Source of the DNA: Xanthomonas sp. DAR 80977
GTDB lineage: Bacteria; Pseudomonadota; Gammaproteobacteria; Xanthomonadales; Xanthomonadaceae
Direction of reading: 5' to 3'
Length of the DNA stretch: 64,000 nt
NCBI RefSeq assembly: GCF_041240605.1
Contig: NZ_CP162487.1
Coordinates: forward strand, 1,991,001-2,055,000
The notes beneath the pieces are model-generated. The model was given only the letters and a program-made list of their open reading frames with translations, was not told the DNA's origin and searched no databases. The translations under genes were made by a program, and so were the position numbers. Below, piece after piece: positions 47,578 to 56,033 of the stretch; the first letter of the stretch is position 1; each line of letters begins with the position of its first letter.

Positions 47578-48678
47578 TTACTTGAACTCCTTGGCCCAGT
47601 ACGCCTCGATCTGCTGCACCAGTTCCGGCGGCAGCGGCACGTAGTGCAGGTCGTTGGCCTGCGGCTGGCCCTTCTCGAACGCCCACTTGAAGAACTCCAG
47701 GGTCGCCTTGCTGCGCGCGGCATCCTTGGGCTGCTTGTGCATCAGCATGAAGTTGGTGGCGGTGATCGGCCACGCCTGCGCGCCGGCGGCGTTGGTGATG
47801 ACCAGGTTGAAGTCCTTGGCGTTGGCCCAGTCGGCCGACGCGGCGGCCGCGGCGAAGCTGTCGGCGTTGGGCTGCACCCAGTTGCCGGCGGCGTTCTGCA
47901 GCGAGGCGTACGGCATCTTGTTCTGCAGCGCGTAGGCCAGCTCGACGTAGCCGATCGAGCCCTTGATCTGCTGCACGTACGAGGCCACGCCTTCGTTGCC
48001 CTTGCCGCCGACGCCGCCCGGCCACTGCACCGAGGTGCCTTCGCCGACCTTGCTCTTCCACTCCGGGCTGACCTTGGACAGGTAGTTGGTGAAGTTGAAG
48101 CTGGTACCCGAGCCGTCGGAGCGGTGCACCAGGTTGATCTTGGTGGTGGGCAGGGTGGTGCCCGGGTTCAGCGCGGCGATCGCCGGGTCGTTCCAGGTGG
48201 TGACCTTGCCGAGGAAGATGTCGGCCAGCACCGCGCCGGTCAGCTTCAGCTTGCCCGCTTCCATGCCGTCCAGGTTGACCACCGGCACCACCCCCCCAAT
48301 CGCCGAGGGGAACTGGCCGAGGCCGGCGGCGGCCAGTTCGGCGCTGTCCAGCGGCTTGTCGGAGGAGCCGAAATCGACCGTGCCGGCCTTGATCTGGGCG
48401 ATGCCGCCGCCGGAGCCGATCGACTGGTAGTTGATCTTGTTGCCGGTGGCGGTGTGGTAGTCGGCCGACCACTTGGACACCAGCGGATAGATGAAGGACG
48501 CGCCGGCGCCGGAGATTTCCGCGGCGGTCTTGGCGCCGTCGGCCGGAGCGGCCGCGGGTGCGCCACCTGCCGCATCGGCGGCACCCTGCGGCTTGTCGCC
48601 ATTGCCCGGCTGGCAGGCAGTGACGGCGAAGGCGAGGGCCAGGGACAGGACGGCAAAGCGTGCCGGCTGCAGTTTCAT
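47578..48678 (-). CDS. pstS: Phosphate-binding lipoprotein PstS (copy 1)
   Basis: A 366-residue periplasmic binding protein. Lipobox AFAVTAC gives a lipidated C22, followed by an Ala/Pro/Gly linker and the PstS core (GAGASFIYPLVSKWSADYH, GSSDKPL, VHRSDGSGTSFNFTNYL, GNEGVASYV). It delivers phosphate to PstCA. The second pstS lies immediately upstream; the two cores are close (over half the residues identical by eye). MTPM at 48687 is an alternative start. Confidence 0.95.
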   Translation of the reverse strand: MKLQPARFAVLSLALAFAVTACQPGNGDKPQGAADAAGGAPAAAPADGAKTAAEISGAGASFIYPLVSKWSADYHTATGNKINYQSIGSGGGIAQIKAGTVDFGSSDKPLDSAELAAAGLGQFPSAIGGVVPVVNLDGMEAGKLKLTGAVLADIFLGKVTTWNDPAIAALNPGTTLPTTKINLVHRSDGSGTSFNFTNYLSKVSPEWKSKVGEGTSVQWPGGVGGKGNEGVASYVQQIKGSIGYVELAYALQNKMPYASLQNAAGNWVQPNADSFAAAAASADWANAKDFNLVITNAAGAQAWPITATNFMLMHKQPKDAARSKATLEFFKWAFEKGQPQANDLHYVPLPPELVQQIEAYWAKEFK

Positions 48679-48733
48679 GGGGGTCACTCCGTAGCGAAGA
48701 GGGCCGGAAGCTCCGGCGGATGCTCGCTATGAA

Positions 48734-48762
48734 ATGATGTTTTTGTTACAGCCTCATGACGC
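48734..48762 (-). promoter_or_regulatory. PHO-box-like triple repeat upstream of pstS1
   Basis: On the minus strand GCGTCAT-GAGG-CTGTAAC-AAAA-ACATCAT: three 7-base units at exact 11-base spacing, each resembling CTGTCAT (5, 5 and 4 of 7 matches). It lies ~55-85 bases before the start and suggests PhoB control. Confidence 0.65.
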
Positions 48763-48806
48763 GGCCGCCTGCGCGTGAAATTGGTCAAGGAAAACAGCGG
48801 CTTCGC

Positions 48807-49012
48807 CCCCTTCTCCCTTGGGAGAGGGGTCGGGGGTGAGGTGTACGGGCGAAGCCACGCGCGGATGGGCGAAATCGCTGCGCTCGTGCTTGCGTCCTGC
48901 GATATCAGGCACCGCTTCGCGTTCTCAGGCACCGCTTCACGCCTGCCCTCATCCGCCCTTCGGGCACCTTCCCCCGAACAGGGGGCCATGGTCCCGAGGG
49001 GGAGAAGGGAGA
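48807..49012. repeat. Composite intergenic repeat
   Basis: Inverted segments CCCCTTCTCCCTTGGGAGAG (left) and GGGGGAGAAGGGAGAGGC (right) flank ~170 bases containing CCCTCATCCGCCCTTCGGGC. It looks like the mosaic CCCTCTCCC-type element common in Xanthomonas intergenic DNA. No gene is visible from 48763 to 49037. Confidence 0.65.
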
Positions 49013-49037
49013 GGCATGGTCTCGGTGGGAGGAGGAA

Positions 49038-49069
49038 CAAAAAACGCGGACCCCGTGAGGGGCCCGCGT
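49038..49069 (-). terminator. Terminator after the second pstS
   Basis: On the minus strand a stem of about 12 bp (ACGCGG..CCCC / GGGG..CCGCGT, one mismatch) with a TCAC loop is followed by six T. It lies ~35 bases past the pstS2 stop, so pstS2 can be transcribed as a single gene. Confidence 0.8.
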
Positions 49070-49102
49070 CGGGTAGCGATCGGCGGAGAGAGAGAACGCC
49101 GA

Positions 49103-50122
49103 TCAATACTTCAGGTTGGCCGTCCAGTACGCGTCGATCTGCTTGACCAGCGCGTCCGGCAGCGGCACGTAGTCCAGCTGCTTGGCCTGGGCGTCGCCGT
49201 TGGCGTAGACCCACTTGAAGAAATCCTTGGTGGCCTTGGCGCTGGCCGGGTTCTTCGGCTGCTTGTGGACCAGGATGAAGTTGGTCGCGGTGATCGGCCA
49301 CGACGCCTCGCCCGGGGCGTTGGTCATCACCAGGTAGAAGTCCTTGGCGCTGGCCCAGTCGGCGCTGGCGGCAGCGGCGGCGAAGCTCTCGTCGCTGGGC
49401 TGCACGAACTTGCCGGCGGCGTTCTTCATCGCGGTGTAGGACATCTTGTTCTGCAGCGCATACGACAGCTCGACGTAGCCGATGCCGCCCTTGATCTGCT
49501 TGACGTAGGCGGCGACGCCTTCGTTGCCCTTGCCGCCGATGCCGACCGGCCACTGCACCGCGGTGCCTTCGCCGACCTTGCTCTTCCAGTCCGCATTGAC
49601 CTTGGACAGGTAGTTGGTGAAGTTGAAGCTGGTGCCCGAACCGTCGGAGCGGTGCACCACGGTGATCTTGGCGTCGGGCAGCTTCACGCCCGGGTTCAGG
49701 GCGACGATCGCCGGATCGTTCCAGGTCTTGACCTTGCCCAGGAAGATGTCGGCCAGGGTCTTGCCGTCCAGCTTCAGCGCGCCCGGGGCGATGCCCTGCA
49801 CGTTGACCACCGGCACCACGCCGCCGATCACCGACGGGAACTGGGCCAGGCCGGACGCGGCCAGGTCGTCCGGCTTGAGCGGCGCATCGGAGGAACCGAA
49901 GTCGACCGTGGCCGCCTTGATCTGGGCGATACCGCCGCCGGAACCGATCGACTGGTAGTTGACCTTCTTGCCGGTGGCGGCGTTGTAGTCGGCCGACCAC
50001 TTGGACATGACCGGATAGATGAACGAGGCGCCCGCGCCGGTGACATCGGCGGCGTTGGCGGCGAACACGAACGACGCGGCGACGGCGGCAGCCGCGACGC
50101 GGGACTTGAGCGAGAGGATCAC
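49103..50122 (-). CDS. Phosphate-binding protein PstS (copy 2)
   Basis: A 339-residue binding protein with a cleavable signal (AAAVAASFVFAANA-AD) and no lipobox, so it should be soluble in the periplasm, unlike copy 1. The core has GAGASFIYPVMSKWSADYN, GSSDAPL, VHRSDGSGTSFNFTNYL and GNEGVAAYV. The GTG at 50122 is the start because CAGGAG lies 8 bases upstream. It sits between the porin and pstS1 and has its own PHO-box-like repeats and terminator. Confidence 0.93.
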   Translation of the reverse strand: MILSLKSRVAAAAVAASFVFAANAADVTGAGASFIYPVMSKWSADYNAATGKKVNYQSIGSGGGIAQIKAATVDFGSSDAPLKPDDLAASGLAQFPSVIGGVVPVVNVQGIAPGALKLDGKTLADIFLGKVKTWNDPAIVALNPGVKLPDAKITVVHRSDGSGTSFNFTNYLSKVNADWKSKVGEGTAVQWPVGIGGKGNEGVAAYVKQIKGGIGYVELSYALQNKMSYTAMKNAAGKFVQPSDESFAAAAASADWASAKDFYLVMTNAPGEASWPITATNFILVHKQPKNPASAKATKDFFKWVYANGDAQAKQLDYVPLPDALVKQIDAYWTANLKY

Positions 50123-50205
50123 GGAGGAAGCTCCTGAAGGGTGGTATGCGGGGCACCGCATGCGGTCATTACATAACCGTTCGATGACGGCGCCGGGGCT
50201 GGTAC

Positions 50206-50223
50206 ATGACGGAAACATGACGC
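50206..50223 (-). promoter_or_regulatory. PHO box upstream of the second pstS
   Basis: On the minus strand GCGTCAT-GTTT-CCGTCAT: two 7-base units separated by four bases, matching CTGTCAT at 5 and 6 of 7 positions. It lies ~85-100 bases before the start codon. It is the best PHO-box match in the window. Confidence 0.75.
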
Positions 50224-50287
50224 TGCGATGGGGCATGGCGCCGGTGCAGGCGCGGCAGGTGCCGCGCGCTGCACCGGGCCGCGGCGA

Positions 50288-51538
50288 TTACCAGTAGAAC
50301 TGCGCGCGCGCCTCGAGGATGTTCGGCTTGTCGCTGACGTTGCCGCGGGTGGTGCTGCTGTACTTGCTGCTGTCCACCATCACGTAGTTCAGCGCCAGCT
50401 TGAAGTTGGAGCGCCAGTACCAGTTGGCGCCGACCGTCCAGGTGCTCATCTTGCCGCCGAGCACGCCGTCGACCAGCGGTGCGCCGACCGGACGCGCGAT
50501 CAGGCTGCCGTCGTTGAGGTCGATGCTGTCGTAGCGCACGCCCAGCTGCCACATGCCGCTGGCCGGCTCGTTCGGCAGCGGGGTGGTCGGCACGCCGGCC
50601 TTGTAGCCCCAGGTCTCGCCGGTGACGTTCCACACGCCGCTCAGGTACCAGCCGTCGCTGCTGTAGTTGTCGCTGGCGCCGTAGCGCTCGACCTTGGCGT
50701 TGTAGTACTCGCCCTGGGCCTTGAACGGGCCGGTGACCCACATCGCTTCGCCGCCGAGCACGCCGATGCGGTCGGTGTTGGTCAGGTTGCCGCTGTCGAC
50801 CAGGCGCACCGAGGCCAGGTCGGCGTCCGGGCGCGCGCGCAGGCGCAGCGTGTCGGCATCGGTGTCGTAGTTCACGTAGCTCAGGCCGAAGTGCAGGATG
50901 TTGCCCGACTCGTTGATCGGCGCGAAGGTGCCGCGCGCGCCGTAGCCGCTGCCGTGCGCCAGGTTGCGGCTCAGCTCGCGGCCGAACACGCTGCCCACCA
51001 CGCTCCAGTTGTTGTCGCCGAAGCCGACCGCGCCGCCGAGGCGGCGCGCCACCGCGTAGGTGCTGGTGACCGAGGCCTTGGCGATGAAGTCGTTGTTCTT
51101 GGTGCTGGACAGTTCTTCCAGGCTGTTGGGCTGCTTGTACTGGCCGATCTGCAGGAAGTTGTTGGCGTTGCCGCCGAACTTGTACTTGATGTTGGTGTCC
51201 AGGAACTTGCCGGTGCTGCGCACGGTGGTGCCGTTGTTGGACGACTCGCGCAGGGTGCTGGCGTCGTAGCCCAGGACCCACTCGAAGTTGCCCGGGCCCT
51301 TGCCCTTGGCGACCAGCTCGGCGCGGCGGATGCCGAACTCGGCGTTCTTGCCGTTGTTGCCGGTGGTGCCGTTGAGGTCCTGGACGTCGTTGTCGTACCA
51401 GTTGCCGTCGGCCTGGACCAGGCCTTCGAAGGAGATTTCCGAGCCGCCGATCACGTCGATGGCGATTTCGGCGTGGGCGGCAGGCGCGAACATCGCAGCG
51501 AGCACGGCTGCCGAGAGAAGGGTGCGGGACAGTTTCAT
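50288..51538 (-). CDS. Phosphate/polyphosphate-type porin (OprP/OprO-like)
   Basis: A 416-residue outer-membrane porin. Signal peptide to about residue 23 (MFAPAAHA), then a barrel that begins GGSEISFEGLVQADGNWYDN and ends in LEARAQFYW with the C-terminal aromatic. The pattern EFGIRRAELVAKGKGPGNFEW is typical of OprP/OprO. It should pass phosphate across the outer membrane to the PstS proteins. Located directly upstream of both pstS genes on the same strand. Confidence 0.9.
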   Translation of the reverse strand: MKLSRTLLSAAVLAAMFAPAAHAEIAIDVIGGSEISFEGLVQADGNWYDNDVQDLNGTTGNNGKNAEFGIRRAELVAKGKGPGNFEWVLGYDASTLRESSNNGTTVRSTGKFLDTNIKYKFGGNANNFLQIGQYKQPNSLEELSSTKNNDFIAKASVTSTYAVARRLGGAVGFGDNNWSVVGSVFGRELSRNLAHGSGYGARGTFAPINESGNILHFGLSYVNYDTDADTLRLRARPDADLASVRLVDSGNLTNTDRIGVLGGEAMWVTGPFKAQGEYYNAKVERYGASDNYSSDGWYLSGVWNVTGETWGYKAGVPTTPLPNEPASGMWQLGVRYDSIDLNDGSLIARPVGAPLVDGVLGGKMSTWTVGANWYWRSNFKLALNYVMVDSSKYSSTTRGNVSDKPNILEARAQFYW

Positions 51539-51583
51539 GGGTTGCCTGGGCGGTGGAAGATGCGCGCAGGCTAATATGTGAAG

Positions 51584-51601
51584 ATTGCGTAAATGTGACA
51601 C
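51584..51601 (-). promoter_or_regulatory. Weak PHO-box candidate upstream of the porin
   Basis: GTGTCAC-ATTT-ACGCAAT on the minus strand keeps the 11-base spacing, but the second unit matches CTGTCAT at only 3 of 7 positions. The local AT-rich stretch is the likely promoter region of the porin gene. Confidence 0.3.
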
Positions 51602-51826
51602 TTAACGTACACCGGGCGTGCACGCCGGTGCACGCCACCGCGTCATCTGCGCCATTGGACGCGCGCCATGTTGCGTTCCGATGGCGCGCAGATGAAACGC
51701 CGCATGCGCTCGCCGCATACGACGAGCATCACAAAGCGCGGCATCGTCTCGCCATCGCACCGTCGATTGGCTCTTTTGTGCGCTGCACCACTTGTCGCTG
51801 CCGGACACGCTGGGTAGCGTGGCGGC

Positions 51827-52156
51827 ATGAACTCGCATGCCCGCAAGCGGATGCCGATGCTCGCCGCGCTGTGGTTGCTCGCGCTGCTGGCGCTGCTCGC
51901 GCCGTCGCGCCCGGCTGCGACGGCGCTGCCGCTGGCGGTGTCCGAGACCGGTGCGATGGCCGCGCCGGACATGCAGGCGGCGGACGCGCAGGCCGAAGCG
52001 CGCAGCCTCGCCGATCAGGCGGCGTACGACGACACGCCGGTGCTGCCGGCGCCGCCGTGGCGGTCGGCGCGCGTTGCGCCGATCTGGCCGGCGCCGGCGC
52101 CGCGGCGTGGCGCCGGCACCCATCCGCAACCGCGGTTGCGACCTCCCAGCGCCTAG
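51827..52156 (+). CDS. Small secreted hypothetical protein
   Basis: A 109-residue frame with a clear signal-like start (LAALWLLALLALLAPSRPA) and a proline/alanine-rich mature part. There is no clear ribosome binding site and no family match. It precedes the carbonic anhydrase by 169 bases on the same strand. Confidence 0.4.
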   Translation: MNSHARKRMPMLAALWLLALLALLAPSRPAATALPLAVSETGAMAAPDMQAADAQAEARSLADQAAYDDTPVLPAPPWRSARVAPIWPAPAPRRGAGTHPQPRLRPPSA

Positions 52157-52325
52157 CCGCTGGATCCGGCCGCGCCCGGCGCATGGCCGCCGCGCTGTCG
52201 ATCCCATCCGCCGCCCATCTGCGATCGCGTGTCGCGATCGCCGTGCCGGCGCTGCCTTCGCTGTTCGTCCCCGTTCTGCGGCATCCGCCGCGGCGATGCC
52301 TTTCCCTTGTCCCGAGGTTTCCCCC

Positions 52326-53015
52326 ATGCAAAGTCTGCTCGATGGTTTCCGCCACTTCCGCCAAGAGGTCTATCCGCGCCAGCGCGGCCTGTTCCGGCAA
52401 CTGGCCGGCGGCCAGACCCCGCACACGCTGTTCATCACCTGCGCCGATTCGCGGGTGATGCCGGAGCTGATGTTCGCCGCGCAGCCCGGCGAATTGTTCG
52501 TCTACCGCAATATCGGCAACGTGGTGCCGCCTTACTCGCAGCACGTCAGCGGCGTGGTCGCGGCGATCGAATACGCGGTGGCGGTGCTGCAGGTGAAGCA
52601 CATCGTGGTCTGCGGGCATACCGACTGCGGCGCGATGAAGGCGGTGCTCAATCCCGAATCGCTGCAGGACGTGCCGAACGTGGCCGCCTGGCTCAAGCAC
52701 ACCGACAGCGCGCGCCAGGTCGCCGCGCAGCACGGCCATGCCGGGCACGGCGAGGACGCGCTGCACTGCCTGACCGAGGAGAACGTGGTGGCGCAACTGG
52801 ACCACCTGCGCACCCAGCCGGTGGTGGCGGCGCGGCTGGCGCGCGGCGCGCTGCGCCTGCACGGCTGGATCTACGACATCGCCCATGGCGAGATCCGCGC
52901 CTTCGACGCCGAGCACGGGCGCTTCGTGCCGCTGCTGCCGGAAGACGGCAGGCGTCCTCCCGAAGCCACCCCGCGGCCGCGGCTGGCGCCGGTCCTGCGC
53001 AACGTCGCGGTCTGA
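52326..53015 (+). CDS. Beta-class carbonic anhydrase
   Basis: A 229-residue enzyme interconverting CO2 and bicarbonate. The zinc ligands are C39 (in ITCADSR, with D41 and R43) and H98/C101 in CGHTDCGAM. The C-terminal ~25 residues are a proline/arginine-rich tail. It ends 11 bases before the SulP gene, whose product may carry bicarbonate or another anion. Confidence 0.95.
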   Translation: MQSLLDGFRHFRQEVYPRQRGLFRQLAGGQTPHTLFITCADSRVMPELMFAAQPGELFVYRNIGNVVPPYSQHVSGVVAAIEYAVAVLQVKHIVVCGHTDCGAMKAVLNPESLQDVPNVAAWLKHTDSARQVAAQHGHAGHGEDALHCLTEENVVAQLDHLRTQPVVAARLARGALRLHGWIYDIAHGEIRAFDAEHGRFVPLLPEDGRRPPEATPRPRLAPVLRNVAV

Positions 53016-53026
53016 AGGAGACGAGC

Positions 53027-54598
53027 ATGCGAACCATGACACAACCCTCCTTCGCCGGCGCTTCCGCGCTTGCCGGCTATCTGCGCAACGGCCTGTTCGG
53101 CCGCGACCTGCTGGCCTCGGTGGTGGTGTTCCTGGTCGCGCTGCCGCTGTGCATGGGCATCGCCATCGCCTCGGGCATGCCGCCGGCGGCCGGGCTGATC
53201 ACCGGCATCGTCGGCGGCCTGGTGGTCGGGCTGATCGCCGGTTCGCCGCTGCAGGTCAGCGGCCCGGCCGCCGGCCTGGCGGTGCTGGTGTTCGAACTGG
53301 TGCGCCAGCACGGCGTGGCCGCGCTGGGGCCGGTGATCCTGCTGGCCGGCGCGATCCAGCTGATCGCCGGGCTGTGCCGGGCCGGGGTGTGGTTCCGCAT
53401 GACCTCGCCGGCGGTGGTCGCCGGCATGCTCTCGGGCATCGGCATCCTGATCGTGGCCTCGCAGGCGCACGTGCTGATGGACGCGGCGCCCAAGGCGCGC
53501 GGCCTGGAGAACTTCGCCGCGTTGCCGGCGACGCTGTGGCGTGCGCTGGACCAAGGCGTGGGCCGCGCCGCGCTGCTGGTCGGGCTCGGCACCATCGCGA
53601 TCATGCTGGCCTGGGAGCGGCTGCGTCCGCAGCGGCTGCGCTTCGTGCCCGGCGCGCTGCTGGCGGTGGTGGCGGTGACCGCGCTGGTGCAACTGCAGGG
53701 CGTGGACGTGCGCAAGGTCGACGTGCCGGCCAACCTGTTCTCGGCGATCCAGACCCCGACCCTGGCGCAGATGCTCGGCGTGTTCGACGCGACGCTGCTG
53801 CTGTCGGCCTTCACCTTCGCCTTCATCGCCAGCGCCGAGACCTTGCTGTCGGCGGCGGCGGTGGACCGCATGCACGAAGGCCCGCGCACCCGGTACGACC
53901 GCGAGCTCGCCGCGCAGGGCGTGGGCAACATGCTGTGCGGCTTCCTCGGCGCGTTGCCGATGACCGGGGTGATCGTGCGCAGCGCGGCCAACGTGCAGGC
54001 CGGCGCCGCCACGCGCGCCTCGACCATCCTGCACGGTGGCTGGCTGCTGGTGTTCGCGCTGCTGCTGCCGTGGCTGCTGCGGATGACCCCGGTGGCGTGC
54101 CTGGCCGGCATCCTGGTCTATACCGGGCTGAAGATGGTCAAGCTGGGGCAGGTGCGCGACCTGGCCGCCTACGGCCGCGGCACCGCGGCGATCTACCTGG
54201 CGACCACCTTCGCCATCGTCGCCACCGACCTGCTCACCGGCGTGCTGGTCGGTTTCGCGCTGTCGCTGCTGCGGCTGGCGCTGCAGCAGTCGCGGCTGAA
54301 GGTTGGCGTGCATGCGCACGAGGACGCCGCCGGCGGCGCCGCCGCGAATGCGGGCAAGCTGCGCCTGTCGCTGGAGGGCTCGGCCACCTTCCTGCGCGTG
54401 CCGACCATGGCGCGCACCCTGGAGCGGCTGCCGCCCAACACCGAACTGCACCTGGACGTGGCGCGGCTGCATCACGTCGACCATGCCTGCCTGGAACTGC
54501 TGCGCGACTGGAGCCGCAACGCCGCCGCGCGCGGCTGCGCGCTGGTGGTGGACTGGAAGGAACTGGACCGGCGCGTGGAGGGCCAGCGCGCGGCCTAG
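53027..54598 (+). CDS. SulP-family anion transporter with STAS domain
   Basis: A 523-residue transporter with about 10-12 hydrophobic segments (LVALPLCMGIAIASGMPP, then GSPLQVSGPAAGLAVLVFEL) and a C-terminal STAS domain from ~440 (LRLSLEGSATFLRV to ALVVDWKELDRR). AAGGAG sits 7 bases before the ATG. SulP proteins move sulfate, bicarbonate or similar anions, and coupling to carbonic anhydrase favours bicarbonate; the substrate is not proven. Confidence 0.9.
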   Translation: MRTMTQPSFAGASALAGYLRNGLFGRDLLASVVVFLVALPLCMGIAIASGMPPAAGLITGIVGGLVVGLIAGSPLQVSGPAAGLAVLVFELVRQHGVAALGPVILLAGAIQLIAGLCRAGVWFRMTSPAVVAGMLSGIGILIVASQAHVLMDAAPKARGLENFAALPATLWRALDQGVGRAALLVGLGTIAIMLAWERLRPQRLRFVPGALLAVVAVTALVQLQGVDVRKVDVPANLFSAIQTPTLAQMLGVFDATLLLSAFTFAFIASAETLLSAAAVDRMHEGPRTRYDRELAAQGVGNMLCGFLGALPMTGVIVRSAANVQAGAATRASTILHGGWLLVFALLLPWLLRMTPVACLAGILVYTGLKMVKLGQVRDLAAYGRGTAAIYLATTFAIVATDLLTGVLVGFALSLLRLALQQSRLKVGVHAHEDAAGGAAANAGKLRLSLEGSATFLRVPTMARTLERLPPNTELHLDVARLHHVDHACLELLRDWSRNAAARGCALVVDWKELDRRVEGQRAA

Positions 54599-54650
54599 GC
54601 GGGTCGCGTTGTCTGCAGTGCGGCCATCCGGGTGGCTGGCCGGAGGCGTT

Positions 54651-54952
54651 GTAGGAGCGGTTTCAACCGCGACGAGCGCGGCGGCGGAGTTTCCGATTTC
54701 GGAAGGTGTCGCGGCTGAAGCCGCTCCTACGGTGCACCCGGCGACCATCCGAGTGCTGTTGTGGGAGCGACTTCAGTCGCGACGAGCGCAGCGGCGGGTG
54801 TTCCGGCTTCGGACGCTGTCGGGGCTGAAGCCCCTCCCACAGTGCACCCAGCCGGCGATCCGACGTTTTTTGTAGGAGCGGTTTCAACCGCGACGAGCGC
54901 AGCGGTGGACTTTCCGATTTCGGCATAGTGTCGCGGCTGAAGCCGCTCCTAC
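54651..54952. repeat. Three REP-like inverted repeats in tandem
   Basis: Elements at 54651-54730, 54761-54840 and 54872-54952, each about 80 bases with outer arms of the GTAGGAGCGGTTTCAACCGC or GTGGGAGCGACTTCAGTCGC type and a shared inner GACGAGCGC segment. Downstream of the second is AGTGCACCCAGCCGGC, the reverse complement of the flank found in the 28.7-28.8 kb units. They lie between the converging SulP and nth genes. No gene is supportable between 54599 and 54980. Confidence 0.9.
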
Positions 54953-54980
54953 AGGGGCGTGGCCTGCGATCCGATGGCGG

Positions 54981-55655
54981 TCAGCCCGGCGTCTTGTCCT
55001 TGAACCGGCACAGGTCGCGGATCACGCAGCGCGGGCAGTCCGGCTTGCGCGCCTTGCACACGTAGCGGCCGTGCAGGATCAGCCAGTGGTGCGCGTCGTG
55101 CATGAACTGCGCCGGCACCCGCTTGAGCAGGCCGTCCTCGACGGCGCGCACGTCCTTGCCCGGGGCCAGGCCGGTGCGGTTGGCGACGCGGAAGATGTGC
55201 GTGTCCACGGCGATGGTCGGCTCGCCGAAGGCGGTGTTGAGCACCACGTTGGCGGTCTTGCGGCCGACCCCGGGCAAGGCTTCCAGTGCGGCGCGCTCGC
55301 GCGGCACCTCGCCGGCGTACTGCTCGACCAGGATGCGGCAGGTGGCGATCACGTTCTTGGCTTTCGCGTTGAACAGGCCGATGGTGGAGATGTAGCGCTT
55401 CAGTCCGTCCTCGCCCAGCGCCAGGATCGCCGCCGGGGTGTTCGCCACCGGATACAGGCGGCGCGTGGCCTTGTTGACGCCGACGTCGGTGGCCTGCGCC
55501 GACAGGATCACCGCGATCAGCAGCTCGAACGGCGTGCTGTAGTCCAGTTCGGTGGTCGGCGTGGGATTGAGTTCGGACAGGCGCGAGAACAGTTCGTGGA
55601 TCTCGGCCTTGCTCAAGGTGGGGCCGCGCCGTGGCGTGGCGACAGCTGCGCTCAT
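54981..55655 (-). CDS. nth: Endonuclease III
   Basis: A 224-residue DNA glycosylase/AP lyase removing oxidised pyrimidines. The helix-hairpin-helix LPGVGRKTANVVL carries catalytic K133, D151 lies in VDTHIFRV, and the 4Fe-4S ligands are C200, C207, C210 and C216. It begins MSAAVATPRR, and its ATG overlaps the upstream stop. Confidence 0.97.
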   Translation of the reverse strand: MSAAVATPRRGPTLSKAEIHELFSRLSELNPTPTTELDYSTPFELLIAVILSAQATDVGVNKATRRLYPVANTPAAILALGEDGLKRYISTIGLFNAKAKNVIATCRILVEQYAGEVPRERAALEALPGVGRKTANVVLNTAFGEPTIAVDTHIFRVANRTGLAPGKDVRAVEDGLLKRVPAQFMHDAHHWLILHGRYVCKARKPDCPRCVIRDLCRFKDKTPG

Positions 55656-56020
55656 TGCGGCCCCCGCGCGGCGGCCTTGGCCTTGGCCCGCGCCAGGATC
55701 GCCGCCGCCGCCGGCGGCAGCGACGGGACCGCGACGGCGACGGTCGCGGGCGGCGCGCGCCGGGCCTCGCGCGCGGCGGCGCGGCGCGCCAGGCGTGCGC
55801 TGCGCGCGCGGTGGCGTTCGCGTGCGGCCCAGGCCTCGCGCAGGCGTTGCTGCGCGGCCAGCAGCTGCGCGCGCAACTGCGGATGCGCCGGATCCAGCCG
55901 GTCGTCGTCGGCGTCGCCGGCATAGTCCATCAGGCCGCCGTCGATCGCCGCGTCGAGATCGTCGTCGAGCACCCAGCGCAGCAGTTGCAGCGGCGGTGCA
56001 GGGGAGGGCGAGGCGGGCAT
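55652..56020 (-). CDS. Hypothetical protein upstream of nth
   Basis: A 122-residue frame. It starts MPASPSPAPPLQLLRWVLDD, has an acidic middle and an Arg/Ala-rich helical region (AARERHRARSARLARRAAAR). Its stop overlaps the nth start in an ATGA junction, so it is probably translated. No family recognised. Confidence 0.55.
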   Translation of the reverse strand: MPASPSPAPPLQLLRWVLDDDLDAAIDGGLMDYAGDADDDRLDPAHPQLRAQLLAAQQRLREAWAARERHRARSARLARRAAAREARRAPPATVAVAVPSLPPAAAAILARAKAKAAARGPQ

Positions 56021-56033
56021 CGGTGCGCGCGGC

